Below, in pieces: positions 46,681 to 59,238 of a stretch of 64,000 bases of DNA (positions are counted from its first letter, which is position 1; each line of letters starts with the position of its first letter). The stretch covers positions 9,672,001 to 9,736,000 of the forward strand of contig NC_079878.1 in the NCBI RefSeq assembly GCF_029227915.1. The letters are read 5' to 3'. The notes under the pieces were generated by a model. The model was not told the origin of the DNA. It was given only the letters and a program-made list of their open reading frames with translations, and searched no databases. A program made the position numbers and the translations under genes. This stretch comes from Hydractinia symbiolongicarpus (lineage: Eukaryota; Cnidaria; Hydrozoa; Anthoathecata; Hydractiniidae).

Positions 46681-49600
46681 TTAACCCATTTTGGGGAACG
46701 AAACTTGAGCTTTTTGGTCGGTTGCGTCTTCAGCACGCCACAGAGATGTCACTGTTTTCCATTGAGTGTAAAATTGGATACCCTAAAAACATGAGAACAT
46801 GCCAGCATGAGAAATATTACTGCATTAACAAAAAAAAAATTGTCAATCTTGAAAAATATTTCAAACACAATTCAGTCGTGTTTTCATCGGATAAGTTTTC
46901 AATCGCAACATTGACTTTGTTTCAACGAACGAATTTGTTTTATTGTCATTGATTCAACTTTTAAAAATATATTGGAACTGGTAGCTACGCAATCGGAAGA
47001 GGAGAGGGGATAAACAGTTGTTGGTGGTAGCTTAATATCTACCTTTTTGTTAAATTTTAAATTTGAAGGTAAATTATTCACATTTCTCTATTTTTAAGAC
47101 GTCATTGTCAAATAACTGAATTGGTTTAGGGCCTTGGCTACACTTGCGTTTAAAAAAATAATTAATGGCGAATGAACGCGATTGATTTCCGTTTGGAAGC
47201 TATTTCTTTTGCTAAATATAACTCGATTGTCAACAAAATTAATAGCTTCTTCCTCTACTCGTTAAATTTAGCAAAATTTGAAATGCGCCAAACTTAATCT
47301 GCGTCAAAACTTTTAGCTTATCTCCATATTACATCCACGCCAAATTCTCTCCGCTTAGTAAGTAACACTAAACGTTTGTATCACTTACCGCTTTTCCATA
47401 AAAATTCATATCTCCGCGGAACGAACCGCGAGATCCAGTAAACGAAAACATAGGAAGTGGTACAGGAATTGGAACGTTAATACCAATCTATAAAGCAATC
47501 ATATGCAAGTCTTGAAACGGCAAGTTTTGTCTGAAGAAAAATCTATATTTGTATTTAACCCCAGTTGTTTTCTTTGAACTAATCGGAGACATTTTGATCG
47601 ACAATACACCTAGTCATAAACATTTCTTATTACGGGAACTAATGTTCGTGAAAGTTTTATATTTAAGTTTAAGTGTAGAAATTTTCACGGATAAGGCAAT
47701 TGCATAAAATTTTACATTTCGCGAATGAGCCATATTAAAAAGTTTTGCAAACATAAACTTCAGCGAATTTATGCTCTTGAAAATTTTTTCAAGCATTAAC
47801 TTTCGCGAATTACAAAAAGTAAACCTGGAAAATGTCAAGAATTGAACCTCAAAACATAGAAAGGTGTTTTAAAGAATTATATGATCAAATTAGTCACTTA
47901 GCATTAACTTTAGCGAACTGAAAAAAGAAAAACATTTTTTTTCGATTATGTAAATTTTCACAAAAATATGCTCTTCGGAATTTTGCGGATCTGGAAAAAA
48001 TCCCAAGCGTTTCCACACTTACAGGCTTGTTTCCATTCCACTGCATTTCCGCTATTGCGGAATTGAAATCTCTAATTATACCAAAGTGCGCACGCGCTAA
48101 CAAGAAAACTCGTGATATTTATGCACTATAACAGAGAATGAAATTGAACGGAAACGAACCAAGAGAATGGTATAATTTTAGTTTCCCACCTGCCCAACGT
48201 CTACATCTTGCGTAAACTTTCGAGCTGCAGCACCAGAATTTGTGAAGATCGCTGTACCGTTACCGTATTTGTTGCTGTTGATGATGTCAATAGCTTCATC
48301 TAACGTGTCGGCATTTAAAATTACTAAGACAGGTCCAAAGATTTCCTCGGTGTAACATTCCATGTCGGGCTAAAAAAAGATTTTTTTTAAACATGTAGTA
48401 GGATTAACAACATAAACACTAACCCACCCAGAAAAAACAAAAACGCTACCTTCACATTCGTAAGAATAGTTGGTCCTACAAAATGTCCATTCTCATAACC
48501 AGGAACAGTGATCCCTCTTCCGTCGAGAATACACTAAAAAGAAAAAGTTTTGAACCCTTATTGATTAGGATTCGCATCACACTTTAATTTGCACATTAAA
48601 CAATTTGCTACAAATGTGTAAAACTCAATCCCTGTAAAAAATCTCGAAAAAAGGAGTGAACCGCAAAATTTTAGAAACTAATCAAATTAACTACACTTTT
48701 TTTTTACAAGAAACATGCATACAAGAAACATATGCTTAAAGTAAAAAAAAATAAAAAACATTAAGAAACATGGGCAGGCTTAGAAAGCCAAGAAACAATT
48801 TTTTTGTAAGAACACTAAACAGAAAGCACTTAAAGTCAAACAAATGAAATATATTTCCATCATCTTCACCCTCCTCTTCTAGCATATCGTTCTCTTCATG
48901 TTTTTGAAACAATTACGAATAAGAAACAAATAAGAAACATTTGAGGCTTATTTCTCAAAAAAACTAAAAAACATTGAGCCTAAGCCCAAATGCAATTTCT
49001 TGTAAAAAAAAAAGGTGTATACATTGTAAATTTTACATATTTATTTATATTCAACCGCTATTATTTTACACTTTTAAATAGAACAAGAAGCCCTGGGGGC
49101 TCTAAGAATTTCCGCGCGCTACCAAAATATTTGATGAAAACCTGCCAATTCGTTGTGTTATTGTGCCAAACATTCGAAGGGGTTTGGTGCATGAACCTCC
49201 GAAGATAAAGCACACCAGTGACATTATATCTTACAACAAACGCAAACAAAACGAAACGTGTCATAATAAACTCACATTTTAAAAGAGATTGCTAACAAAA
49301 AATACAGCCTATCATTCATGGTTGAGAGTCTTGCGATTGAAACGTTTATGGTCTTAAACGGCATTAGTTGACAAAAAATCAAAATTTTGACTAACTTTCA
49401 AAATTTTGAATTACTTTTTTTATTAACTGTGTCAATTTTTGTCGAAAATAAAGCATTTTAATTTTTATATAAATTTTGACCTGAAATGACATTTAGGTGA
49501 CAAAAAATCAAACTTTTGGACCATCATCATTTTCAGCATACTTTATTTGTTAACTGTGCCAATTTTTGTTGAAAATGAAGTAGTCCTAATTTTTGGACCA

Positions 49601-52600
49601 ATTTTGGCCTAAAATGACATTTAAGGTGGCAAAAAACAATATTTTGATGTCACCATCATGTTCACCATACTTTTTTTGTTAATTGTGCCAAAATTTGTCA
49701 AAAATAAAGTAGTTTTAATTTTTGGACCAATTTTGGCCTAAAATGACATTTAGGTAACAAGAAATCAAAATTTTGATGTCACCATCATGTTCAGCATACT
49801 TTATTTGTTTACTGTGCCAAATTTTGTTAAAAATAAAGTAGTTTTAATTTTTGGACCAATTTTGGCCTGAAATGACATTTAGGTAAGAAGAAATCAAAAT
49901 TATTATGTCACCATTATGTTCAGCATACTTTTTTTGTTAACTGTGCCAAATTTGTCGAAAACAAATACCAATTTTGGCCTGAAGCGTCAATACTAAACTT
50001 CCCAGTAGTTAAGGAGCTTGGGTACGAAGTTTACATCTGTGTCCGTCAACGTGAAATCCCAGGGTCGATTTTTTCTCAAAAAATGCTCCAAAAGAAAAAA
50101 ACGACGGTTTTAAAGAATTTCCTACGCCTTCGGGCGCGGAAATTCAAAAATAAGATTTTGTCCTAAATAATATTTTAGCTAATTTTGATCTTTATCACAA
50201 ACTTATAAAGTTATGAAGAAAACACATTCTTACGTTGGCACCTTCATCAATACCACTCTGAATCAACCTTTCCACGCGTTCTTTAGCACTTTTCGAGATA
50301 AGAGGACCCAGATCCACTCCTTCCTTATCGCCTTAAAACAAGACAATAAAAAAACAAGATCTAAGAAATAATTAAACACATATAGGGTCTCTCTCTTTTA
50401 CCTTTGTTAAGCCAAGTAACGTAAATTCATCCTAGTCCTAAACACTGATAATATTTTACCGATACAAACTCAGATCAAGTTTTCTATATTAGTCCTGGTA
50501 GCAGGCGAATGCCTACGTAAGCTATATTTTTAGGGTTTTAACGACTTTGATCCATTTTAGATTTGGGTATTTTAACTTGAGTGCTACCATAATCAACATT
50601 CTTCTACATTATATGGAGAATGATCGACAACCTGCTGTCACATTTAGACTTTTGGCACGCTCAACCAACTCTGGAATCCATTTCTGTGATTCTCCAACAA
50701 ACACTGCAGTGGAGAGAGCCATGCATCGCTGTCCAGCAGCACCGAATGCTGCACCAACCAATTGATTTAACGACATTTCTTTGTTTGCATCTGATAACAC
50801 AACTCCGTGATTTTTGGCACCCTACATAAAACAGTTAAGACTACATAGGTAAAAGCTTTCAGATAGCCCTTGGTGGCGACAAAAGAATAACAAATAAAAC
50901 AACATTGGATTTCAAAATTTATCCAGCATTACTTATCTTACCATGAGAAAAAACTCTTAGAGTCTGTCTACTCATTGGAGGGTGTAGCAAACAGAGAATC
51001 CAAGATGTAATTATAGAGGGAAACAACCTATATTAACTGACAAAGCCACTTACCATATTGGACTGCACACGTTTTCCATGCTCAGAACCTTTTTCATAAA
51101 TGTATTGGCCCTAAAAATGTTACAGATGCTTTAATGCATACGGCCTTTTAACAAGACCCTTGTTGTGTTGCAGTAAGTTATTTTTTAAAAGAGGAGATTT
51201 AATGACAACTCAAAAATGTACTATTATTATTAAAAACAACAAAATAGTTCAATATTTTTTTCTGATGGGATGAGACATGTAACTATATTCCCTGGTTACC
51301 TTGGCTGGAACTTAGAAAATTCCCATTTGTTGTAAAAGTTATTGCGGAGGGGGGGGAGGAGGGTGGGGGTGGCCGCAATTTCTCACTCCCTGAGGCACTA
51401 GAGGCACTAATTTTAAGCTATAAACATACTTACAACATGATCTGATCCCACAAAAGAAATAGCACGAATAGAAGGATGAGTGCATATAAAGTCAACAGCT
51501 AAAAAAACATAAAGCAGCAATTAATTTTTCAGTATTGAACAAATACCCCACTGGTGAAGCAAAAAATCTTTGCAATAAAACGGCCCTTGTGCCTATGCCA
51601 TTAAATACTTTTCAAACCAGCATTGTGCTGGGATGATAAAACTGTGATTGTATTTATATAATGTATTAATCACACCGATCTAATGTGACATTTCTATGTG
51701 GTAAGGCGAACAAACTGGTCCCACACGATATATTTTTTGTTCTAATCCATCTTTTCTTTGATCCTAAGAAGTTCAATTTTATGTATAAAAAAATTGGCTT
51801 GCTGCCCGGGTTACAATGCAAATGAATTGCTTATAACAAATTCTTTTTACAGAAAAATTTTATTTTTAGTGCATATACACCACACAATAATACAGGAGTT
51901 GCCTATTACATACCAGGTTTGGTTCCATGTATAACATTTAGTACACCTTCTGGTACACCACTGTCAACTGCCATCTTGCACAAAAGCATAGCAGCTCCTG
52001 GATCTTGTTCAGAAGGTTTCATAATAAAGGTGTTACCACAAACTAATGCCATAGGAAACATCTAAACAAACAGTAATTTTATCAAAATTCCAAACATAGT
52101 TTCAAGGACAAAATTCAAATTGAGGAAAGTTGTTAAAAAGCCTTCTTTAAGAGGAGATTTGAGGAAATTTGAGGGGAATTAAGGAAGTGTGGTAGGGTAG
52201 TTTCGTGAATGGTAAATTAACAAAATTTGCTTACAAAACATTTGAGTTATTTAAAATCTACAATTAAAAAAAAATAGATATTTTGTTCCAATAACAACTC
52301 TACTTTGTGGATCTACTAGTATAGTTAAGGAACTTACCCATAGGGGAATCATTGCTGGAAAGTTAAACCTAAATTTTAAGTAAGAATTTTAGAGAATTAT
52401 AACAGCATTCAGTTTTAAACTAGTCAACAGCATTAGAAACGAAAATCTTACGGTGCAACTCCGGCACAGACACCAAGTGGGACACGGTATGAATGTGTAT
52501 CCATATCCTTTGACACACCTGGTAAGGTTTCTCCTAATTGTAATGATGTAACTGAACAAGCGTGTTCAACAACCTCTGGAAAAAATGAATACAAATCCTA

Positions 52601-55600
52601 AGTTAGTTTGCATTGTCATACCTTTCTCCAGGTTAAAAAATTGTTCCATGAAGAAAATTATTTAGCAAGAAAATTAAACTGATGCTAACACTTTACACAA
52701 GATACATACGTAGACCACGCAAGATACTTCCTTCCGCGTCGGCAAGTGTTTTTCCATTTTCTAAAGTAATGATTTCCGCCAGTTCTTTCTAAAAGGATCA
52801 AAAGCAACTGCTTAGGATGGAGAAGAAAAACATTAGAAAGTAAAAATAACAACCACTGGTTTCACTTTATCACATAATTATATGAATAAACTAACCATGT
52901 TATCTTTGATTTTTTGTTGCAAAGAAAACATAATCTGCTGTCGCGTCAAAATCGATGTTTCAGACCATGTTTTGAAAGAGTTTTCTGCAGCAGTAGCAGC
53001 AGCTAATTTTTCCTCTTCTGTTGCTTCAGGACAGTATGATACAATTTCATTGGTGGCCTTAAAAATAATTTATTCCACATGCATAACAATAGTTTAAAGG
53101 GATGTGTTTCATAATAAAGAGACATCATTGAATATGCGTTTAGAACAGAATTTAATAATTTGATAAACCATGTAATTTTAGAAGTAATTTATCCGAAAAA
53201 ATCTTTGGTTAATAAATAATAAGATGAGGGAAATAGTTGTGTAGTATTAGTAGTTAGAACTGGCCGGTTTTGGCTCAATTCATTAGGATGTGTAGTATTA
53301 TCATACATTTTAATGCATAAATAATTTGAACAATGATATGTATACTTACAGGATTTGTAATAGGTATCCAAGAATCTGTTTTACTGTCAATAAACTGTCC
53401 ATTAATTAGCAGTTTGGTTTTAGGCTAAAAAATAAGTGTTACTTTCCATTCGGTTTGTACGGCTAAACATTGCAAATACTTTCTTTTCTGAGAAGAACTG
53501 AAAACTTACAATGCCACTTGTCAATGATCTTTTGCACAAACCCAAAACCTATAAAGTCAAATGTCACATCTTAAAATTAAGCTGAACAGAATTTTTTTTC
53601 CTATTTCTAAAAGCTTTTTGTCACTTTTATGGAAACACAAGTTGCATGACGAAGTGGTACCAAGAGGTGTTGCACAACAAATGTTGTGTGTCAATTTAAT
53701 AATAAGAATAAGAAAACCAAAGATGATTTTACTAACTATTAACCACATTCTCTATTTGCAGAAGCACTGTTTAACACCTGCCTTGGGTGATTTATGGCTC
53801 AATTTTAGCTAAATTACATGCTATCACAATTGATGACACCATTACATTTTGCAACAACAAAAAATGCCAAGGTTGTTCAGATCAACTTAGTTGCGTGCAT
53901 TCTAGACTTATCAGCCTACTAACATTCATTAAATTATGTTTATTTGTTTATTTGTTACAATAATTTGTTATAATTTGTTGTTTGATGAATAATTTGTTAC
54001 AGGAATCATCAAAGAAAAAATATATTGTTCTGTTTTTTTTTTACATAACATAACAAGTTCCTTTAACAACCTATTTAATAAAATCAAGAAGGTTTAAAAA
54101 GAGAAGGAGGTACATCTAAGCAATTTCCTTTTAATTCTATTCAACTTTCTATTGTTTACGTGCCTCCTGAAAACACATGTATTGTGCCGCATTTGTTGTA
54201 TTTATACATAACGTATTTATACATAACGAGAGTGAAAAGGGTGTTTTAATTCAAAGGAGAACTTTCAAAAAACATAATAACGACCGGTCATTGGTCATGA
54301 CCAACCAGAATTTGAGTTATGACAGACCGTTTTTTCCTCATTCTTACCCTGGTGATTGTTCACTAATTATCCGTCAGGTAAGTATATTTATCAGTGACAA
54401 CTAATTGTTATTCTTTCCAAGTTATAATCTATCTATCTCGAGTTTCTAGGAATAAAACAAAGTGAAGCACACCCAACAAATACTTTTTTTGAGTGTGAGT
54501 TTGTTCAATACTAGATCAATCACCACCATTTTGTTTTCGAAATTTATTGTTAATATTAAAATATTTTCCATGATTGTAAATCACCCGAATTGATACTTTC
54601 AGTACTATATGACTTTTAGTTTATTAATTTGTTTTCCCTGTTCACAGGGCACAATTGTTTTTTTCCCACATGTTTTATTAATCACACCAGTGAACTTTAT
54701 TGTATGGATAACATGTTAAGTTCCCTTATACTATCGATTACACACCTGCCTATCATTACTATCCACAGGGACAAACTCCTTAATCATATTTGCATAATTT
54801 TGAACACGAAAGCATTAACAACGTTGGCCAAAATAAAAACTAGTCTGTCAAAGCTGTCTATGAACATTTCAAAGACAATTTAACTCTAACAAATGTTACA
54901 TCATTTCAGCTGACAGAACAATACCATAGTTGGTAGATTACGCAAATAAATATTACGAATTATCCAAGTATCAACCGCTGGATTTGTGGGCGATCTTATA
55001 CACCAACACAGATAACAGCAGATTCAAAAGTATTTTCTTACTTGCTGAGCTATTTTTATGTGCACCATATTCTAATGCTGCTGTTGAAAGATTTTGCAAT
55101 TATATGAAAATAGTTAAAACCAATTGCTGCAGTTGCCTCAATGAAAAAAAGCACTGTCATCTCTAGATATCCAGACTGTATATGTTGTAAAATTAAATGC
55201 TTTACCATACATTTACTCTGAATAAAAAAAATTTACAGGTTATTATATTCTTCCATTGTTCTTTACTCACATAATCATTATTTAGTTACTTCAAAGTATA
55301 TTATATTGAAATGTACTCACAAGAGGAGTTTATACTAAGAATTAAGTCGAGACTTTCTTTTTGTTATGCCTAGTTTTCAATGGTGTTTTTATCCTGCAGA
55401 GAAAAAATAAATAAGAATAAATAAATAAAATAAATAAATAAGAGACTTTTTTCTTTTTCGCCATGACTAGTTTTCAACGTTCATAATCTGGTTACCCACA
55501 ACAAAATCACGGTAAAAAAACATAATCAGCAGCCCCTAAAATTAGCGTCAGTATTCGGCACTGCCGACTTGATTGCCGACGTAAAATGAGAAAATACCGT

Positions 55601-57274
55601 AGTTGCGTCAGCAAAAAAATTGGCGGACTTTTGGCGGACTTTTAAGAACATGTGATCATGTATATTTCTATCGTACCTGCTCACGTATTATAACCTGGTT
55701 TCTACTACCATTTTTTTTGAAAAACAAACTTTTCAACTGATCGCATGTTATTCTTTGTAATATTAAACCCTTTGTGGTGAATTTTTACATCACATTTTCT
55801 CTGGCGTAATATGAAAACTGGCATACATTTTTCTCGAGTTCCTTATCCTAAAAGAAACCAGGTCTCCACATGGGAATGCACACGGGAATCCACACAGTAT
55901 TCGGCGGGTGGTTTATTTCATTTGAAACTAAACGGATGGAATAATTTCCTGAATTCACGAAAATAAAATAAAAAAGTAAATATGGTGAAAAAGAAAACAG
56001 TTCTTTCGTGGAATTTTCCTGAGTTAGGGTTTGAATCGGAAAATGACTCTAATGAAATTGCTAAAGTGCTTTGCAAAGTTTGTAGATGTCATTATCAAAA
56101 CAACAAAAATAATGAAAATTTGAAAGGAACTGTGGCAAGCAGAATCAAATAATGTTAATTGTGATTTTGTTTGAGCTACCCCCACTCATTGCGACTGAAG
56201 AATAATTACACTCGATTTTCAGTAAGTTAGGTCATTATCACTAAAATTATTCACGTTACAGAAATACCGTGGTGCCATTCGATTCGTAATAACAATAATC
56301 AAAAAATTGTATATCGTATTAAAAAGAAGTCCAGTAGTTCTCTCTCCCACACGACACAGCAGGCAATAAGTCAGCCCTGCCCTCGGTTTTGTGAGGAGAC
56401 ATGTTCTGCGAAGACTCTATAAATTGAGTCTCCTGTACAGTTTTGCTTCATGGTGAACTGTGCCGGTGACAAGCATTTTCGAAACATGTCACCGGCGACT
56501 TCTGCGATATACAACTTATTGAACGCCCTGACCTTCAGTTCGTAAATAGCACGTGCACAACGCACCTTCTAATGAGTTCGTCTCGAAACATATAGAAAGC
56601 CAGTTGGCAGTGAACTATTAACTTAACGAAGTACATCATCGGGAAAGTAGGTCATGGAACTTGTATTAAGTTTCCATTTGTCATCGTCTTCGGAAATCAA
56701 TACATCGAATTTATGTGAGGTCTAGCCCCAATACAAGGTGAATGACGAAAGTTTTTGCCAGCTGAAAAATTTTACTACAAAAAAAAAATGTAGACGCAAA
56801 TCAGTTGAAATGTATCTCAAGTCGGCAGTTTTATTGCCGATGAAAAAAAAATTCTAATTTTAAGGGCTGAATCAGGCCATGCATACATAATCAACCCGTC
56901 CTTTTAATAAACAAGCAGTGTTTTCGCAATCTAGGCAGCACAAAACCAACCCAGCACACACCCCCAAAAAACCAAAACGGTTCATGTGTGCTATGGATAG
57001 AAAATATGGGAATTCAGAACTCATGACAACTTTTGTCAATATGACACATTTTAAAAGCACAATTAATATACATCCAAAAAATATTCATTAGAGACGTTTT
57101 CATGACAAAAAATAAGTAGTTATATAACTAGCTAGCTAAATGCTTCCAACCATGTTGTCTTTACTTTTTTAGACAACTATGCCTAATTGCACAATGAATA
57201 ACGGGTAACACAATCATACTTACACTCTGCTTCCACAGGGAAGCCTTGAGACCACGGGAGATAAGTTGAGCCAT
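46681..57274 (-). CDS. ALDH6A1: Methylmalonate-semialdehyde dehydrogenase (acylating), mitochondrial, 16 coding exons
   Basis: Exons in order: 57274-57224, 53548-53510, 53424-53350, 53057-52896, 52788-52710, 52575-52452, 52368-52338, 52061-51914, 51498-51434, 51110-51054, 50821-50632, 50331-50234, 48533-48450, 48369-48190, 47487-47389, 46782-46681. All phases fit, giving 527 residues (human 535). Residues 1-17 ([17 protein letters not shown]) form a basic amphipathic mitochondrial targeting peptide. [11 protein letters not shown] and FIMKPSE line the NAD site, and catalytic Cys sits in [11 protein letters not shown] at about residue 310. NMGAKNHG stands where other ALDHs have the general-base Glu, as expected of the CoA-acylating MMSDH class. 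It oxidises methylmalonate and malonate semialdehydes to propionyl-CoA and acetyl-CoA in valine and thymine catabolism. The C-terminus is [15 protein letters not shown]... ending FPKMG. Confidence 0.96.
49370..49990. repeat. Minisatellite with about 118-129 bp units, ALDH6A1 intron 12
   Basis: About five tandem units share GTTAACTGTGCCAAATTTTG, TTTTTGGACCAATTTTGGCC and AAATGACATTTAGGT. The AAATGACATTT word recurs at about 49494, 49612, 49741 and 49870. The last unit is truncated near 49990. No coding capacity. Confidence 0.88.
54930..55166 (+). mobile_element. hAT transposase C-terminal dimerisation remnant
   Basis: A 78-codon frame contains [20 protein letters not shown] and KIVKTN. This is the hAT dimerisation signature (P-x-SNA-x-VER-F), here in a ZMYM/BED-type hAT context. 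No upstream catalytic core is visible, so it is a fragment in ALDH6A1 intron 1. Confidence 0.8.
55530..56869 (+). mobile_element. hAT-like non-autonomous element with broken BED-type ORF
   Basis: Terminal inverted repeats CAGCCCCTAAAATTAG (55530-) and CTAATTTTAAGGGCTG (-56869) bound 1,340 bp. Subterminal inverted words match too (GCCGACTTGATTGCCGAC versus AAGTCGGCAGTTTTATTGCC). AATCAG directly flanks both ends, a partial target-site duplication. At 55982-56152 a 56-residue frame starts [15 protein letters not shown] and has CKVCRCHY, like the N-terminal BED finger of a hAT transposase, then stops. It lies in ALDH6A1 intron 1. Confidence 0.75.
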
Positions 57275-58920
57275 GCTTCTCGCGCGCTTGACGAAAATAT
57301 TGTGCAAGTAAGCTGGCCTGGATGCAGCAGACGTAAAATTCTGAACCAGTATAATTTTACAGACACGTGTAAAGCTTTCCCCCGCGGCGGTCTATGCCGA
57401 ATATATTACCGCATATATAAATATATTGACGTAAAAGTGCAATATTTTTTATAAATATTTTTTAACACAGATCTTTGCTTCTTTGGAGAGAAATTGCGTT
57501 GCTATTTTTTATTAAAGATTTTTGTAAAAATTTTTTTAATTTTTTTCTTCCCCATTTTTTAGCGATACAAACTTCGTAGATAAAAAGATGTGCATATTTT
57601 ACATTGATAGCCTCACAAATCGAGGGATATACCCTCTCTATTATTTTCAGGGGGGCATGGCTTGGATGGAGAGTGCTAGAGTATTATTGCTCATTTTGAG
57701 CTACGCAGACCCAATTAGGGCCCGCGCTCTACCCAACAACTGCCGGCAACATCCAACGGCCCACACAGTGTGTCATCTCCCCAATTTCCCTCACATGGCT
57801 TGGGTGAACCAGGGGCTAGATTCACTCGCCCATGTTGAATCGCCGTCAAGAGGAATGACACCTCGGTCTCCCGCACAGAGTACGAGAGCTATAACTAATC
57901 TACGGCGCCATATAGTTACTTTATTCCAGGCTATATTTACTTTATTCCAGGCTATATTTACAAGGATGTCATTGACAGGCGTTAACAGTTTAGCTGTGGA
58001 AACGTAGCCTGGAATAAACTCACTGATTTACTATAATGTTGTTTTGATTACCGGTTTGTTGCGGAAGCTAAGCCTCTAATAACCAATACAAATCTTAGGC
58101 GAAAAATGTCAAATACGCACCCCATTTGTGTCCGATGCTACCAAAGATGACGCAATCCCCTTTCCCTTTTATTTGGGAAAAGGAGCTAAGAGTCTGGATT
58201 TCCTGTGCATTGATGGTTTCACGAGAAAAATTTCTGTTATATAGTGACAAAAATTTTGATGCACTTGGTGATTATTTAGCTATGACGTGGAGTGGATCAA
58301 TTATTTCGGGAGAAATGTGAAAAATAATTTTCTATATCCTCTTTTCCAGATCTTTTTAATATCGTTTCGTTGTTTCGCTGATATTTCTCACGTTATTTCT
58401 TTCATTTCAGCTTGATATAAAATTGTTATCTTCATTTGTTTCACAAAGGACCTTGCATACCAAAAGCTGGAACTACCTTATCTTTGTATTCTTTGCTGTT
58501 GAATTAAATATTCTGAAATCTAACGCCTAGCTAGAGCAGAAACGGGGAGCTATGACTCAACGTTCACCTCTCACTTTAGATTTGGTTGCCAAAAAATAGA
58601 AATTATAAGAAAAAAATATAAATATCTCCTATAATTCACAAATAATAATACTTTAAAAGAATAACAAAATATAGAAATTCAAATGTTACATTAAATTCGA
58701 AGCAACAATTAATTATCAAAATTTTTATATTTTTAAAAGGTAATCGAAACCAATGGAAGCACTACAGAAGTAAACCTCTGTTCCAGATTCCTTGTTGTTT
58801 TACTAAAACAACAGAAAGAAAAAAGGTGGACAGGGTTGTGAACTAGTTTGTTGTATGAACAGAAAAAATAATCATAAAGTGCAACGCAAAGAAACACAAC
58901 ACACATAATTTATTAAACAC
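57275..58920. other. Intergenic region upstream of ALDH6A1, with a GC-rich island
   Basis: No gene is recognised. About 57645-57900 is clearly more GC-rich than everything around it and lies within a 139-codon open frame (57588-58007, plus) that matches nothing I know. A 21 bp direct repeat (TTACTTTATTCCAGGCTATAT) occurs at 57917-57937 and 57938-57958. An inverted copy GTAGCCTGGAATAAA lies near 58004-58018. The ALDH6A1 promoter should lie just right of 57274. Confidence 0.5.
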
Positions 58921-59050
58921 CAACCTTGTTCCCAGGGTTTGTTAGGTTTTATATTTGGAAGGAGCTTGACAATAGACAAAAATTATAGCAAGTTCATAGG
59001 GCTGTGGCCTTCCAGATAAAAAAAATTAACAAGGCCATAGGACAAGGTTG
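58921..59050. mobile_element. Short inverted-repeat element, family C copy 1
   Basis: The left end CAACCTTGTTCCCAGGG at 58921 pairs with GGACAAGGTTG ending at 59050. The terminal word CAACCTTRTYCCCAGG is shared with the hairpin at 61220-61310. About 130 bp, non-coding, just past the CDK9 3' end. Confidence 0.65.
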
Positions 59051-59238
59051 TTCAAACTCAACAAAGGTTGTCTTCGGAAAAAGAGTTAGCTAACATTAAA
59101 ACTTCTTTAAATTTCTTACAAACGAAGTCAAACAAGACTAATCTTGAAATAGCTCATTTGAAAACAAAGAGCTTGTGTTTTGATTACCAGCGGGACATAC
59201 TTAAATACGAAGAGAACACAACGACAATAAGAACGTCT

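Noticed and set aside
46584-46952. 122-codon plus-strand frame
   Set aside because: It is antisense to the verified last exon of ALDH6A1 (46782-46681) and matches no family.
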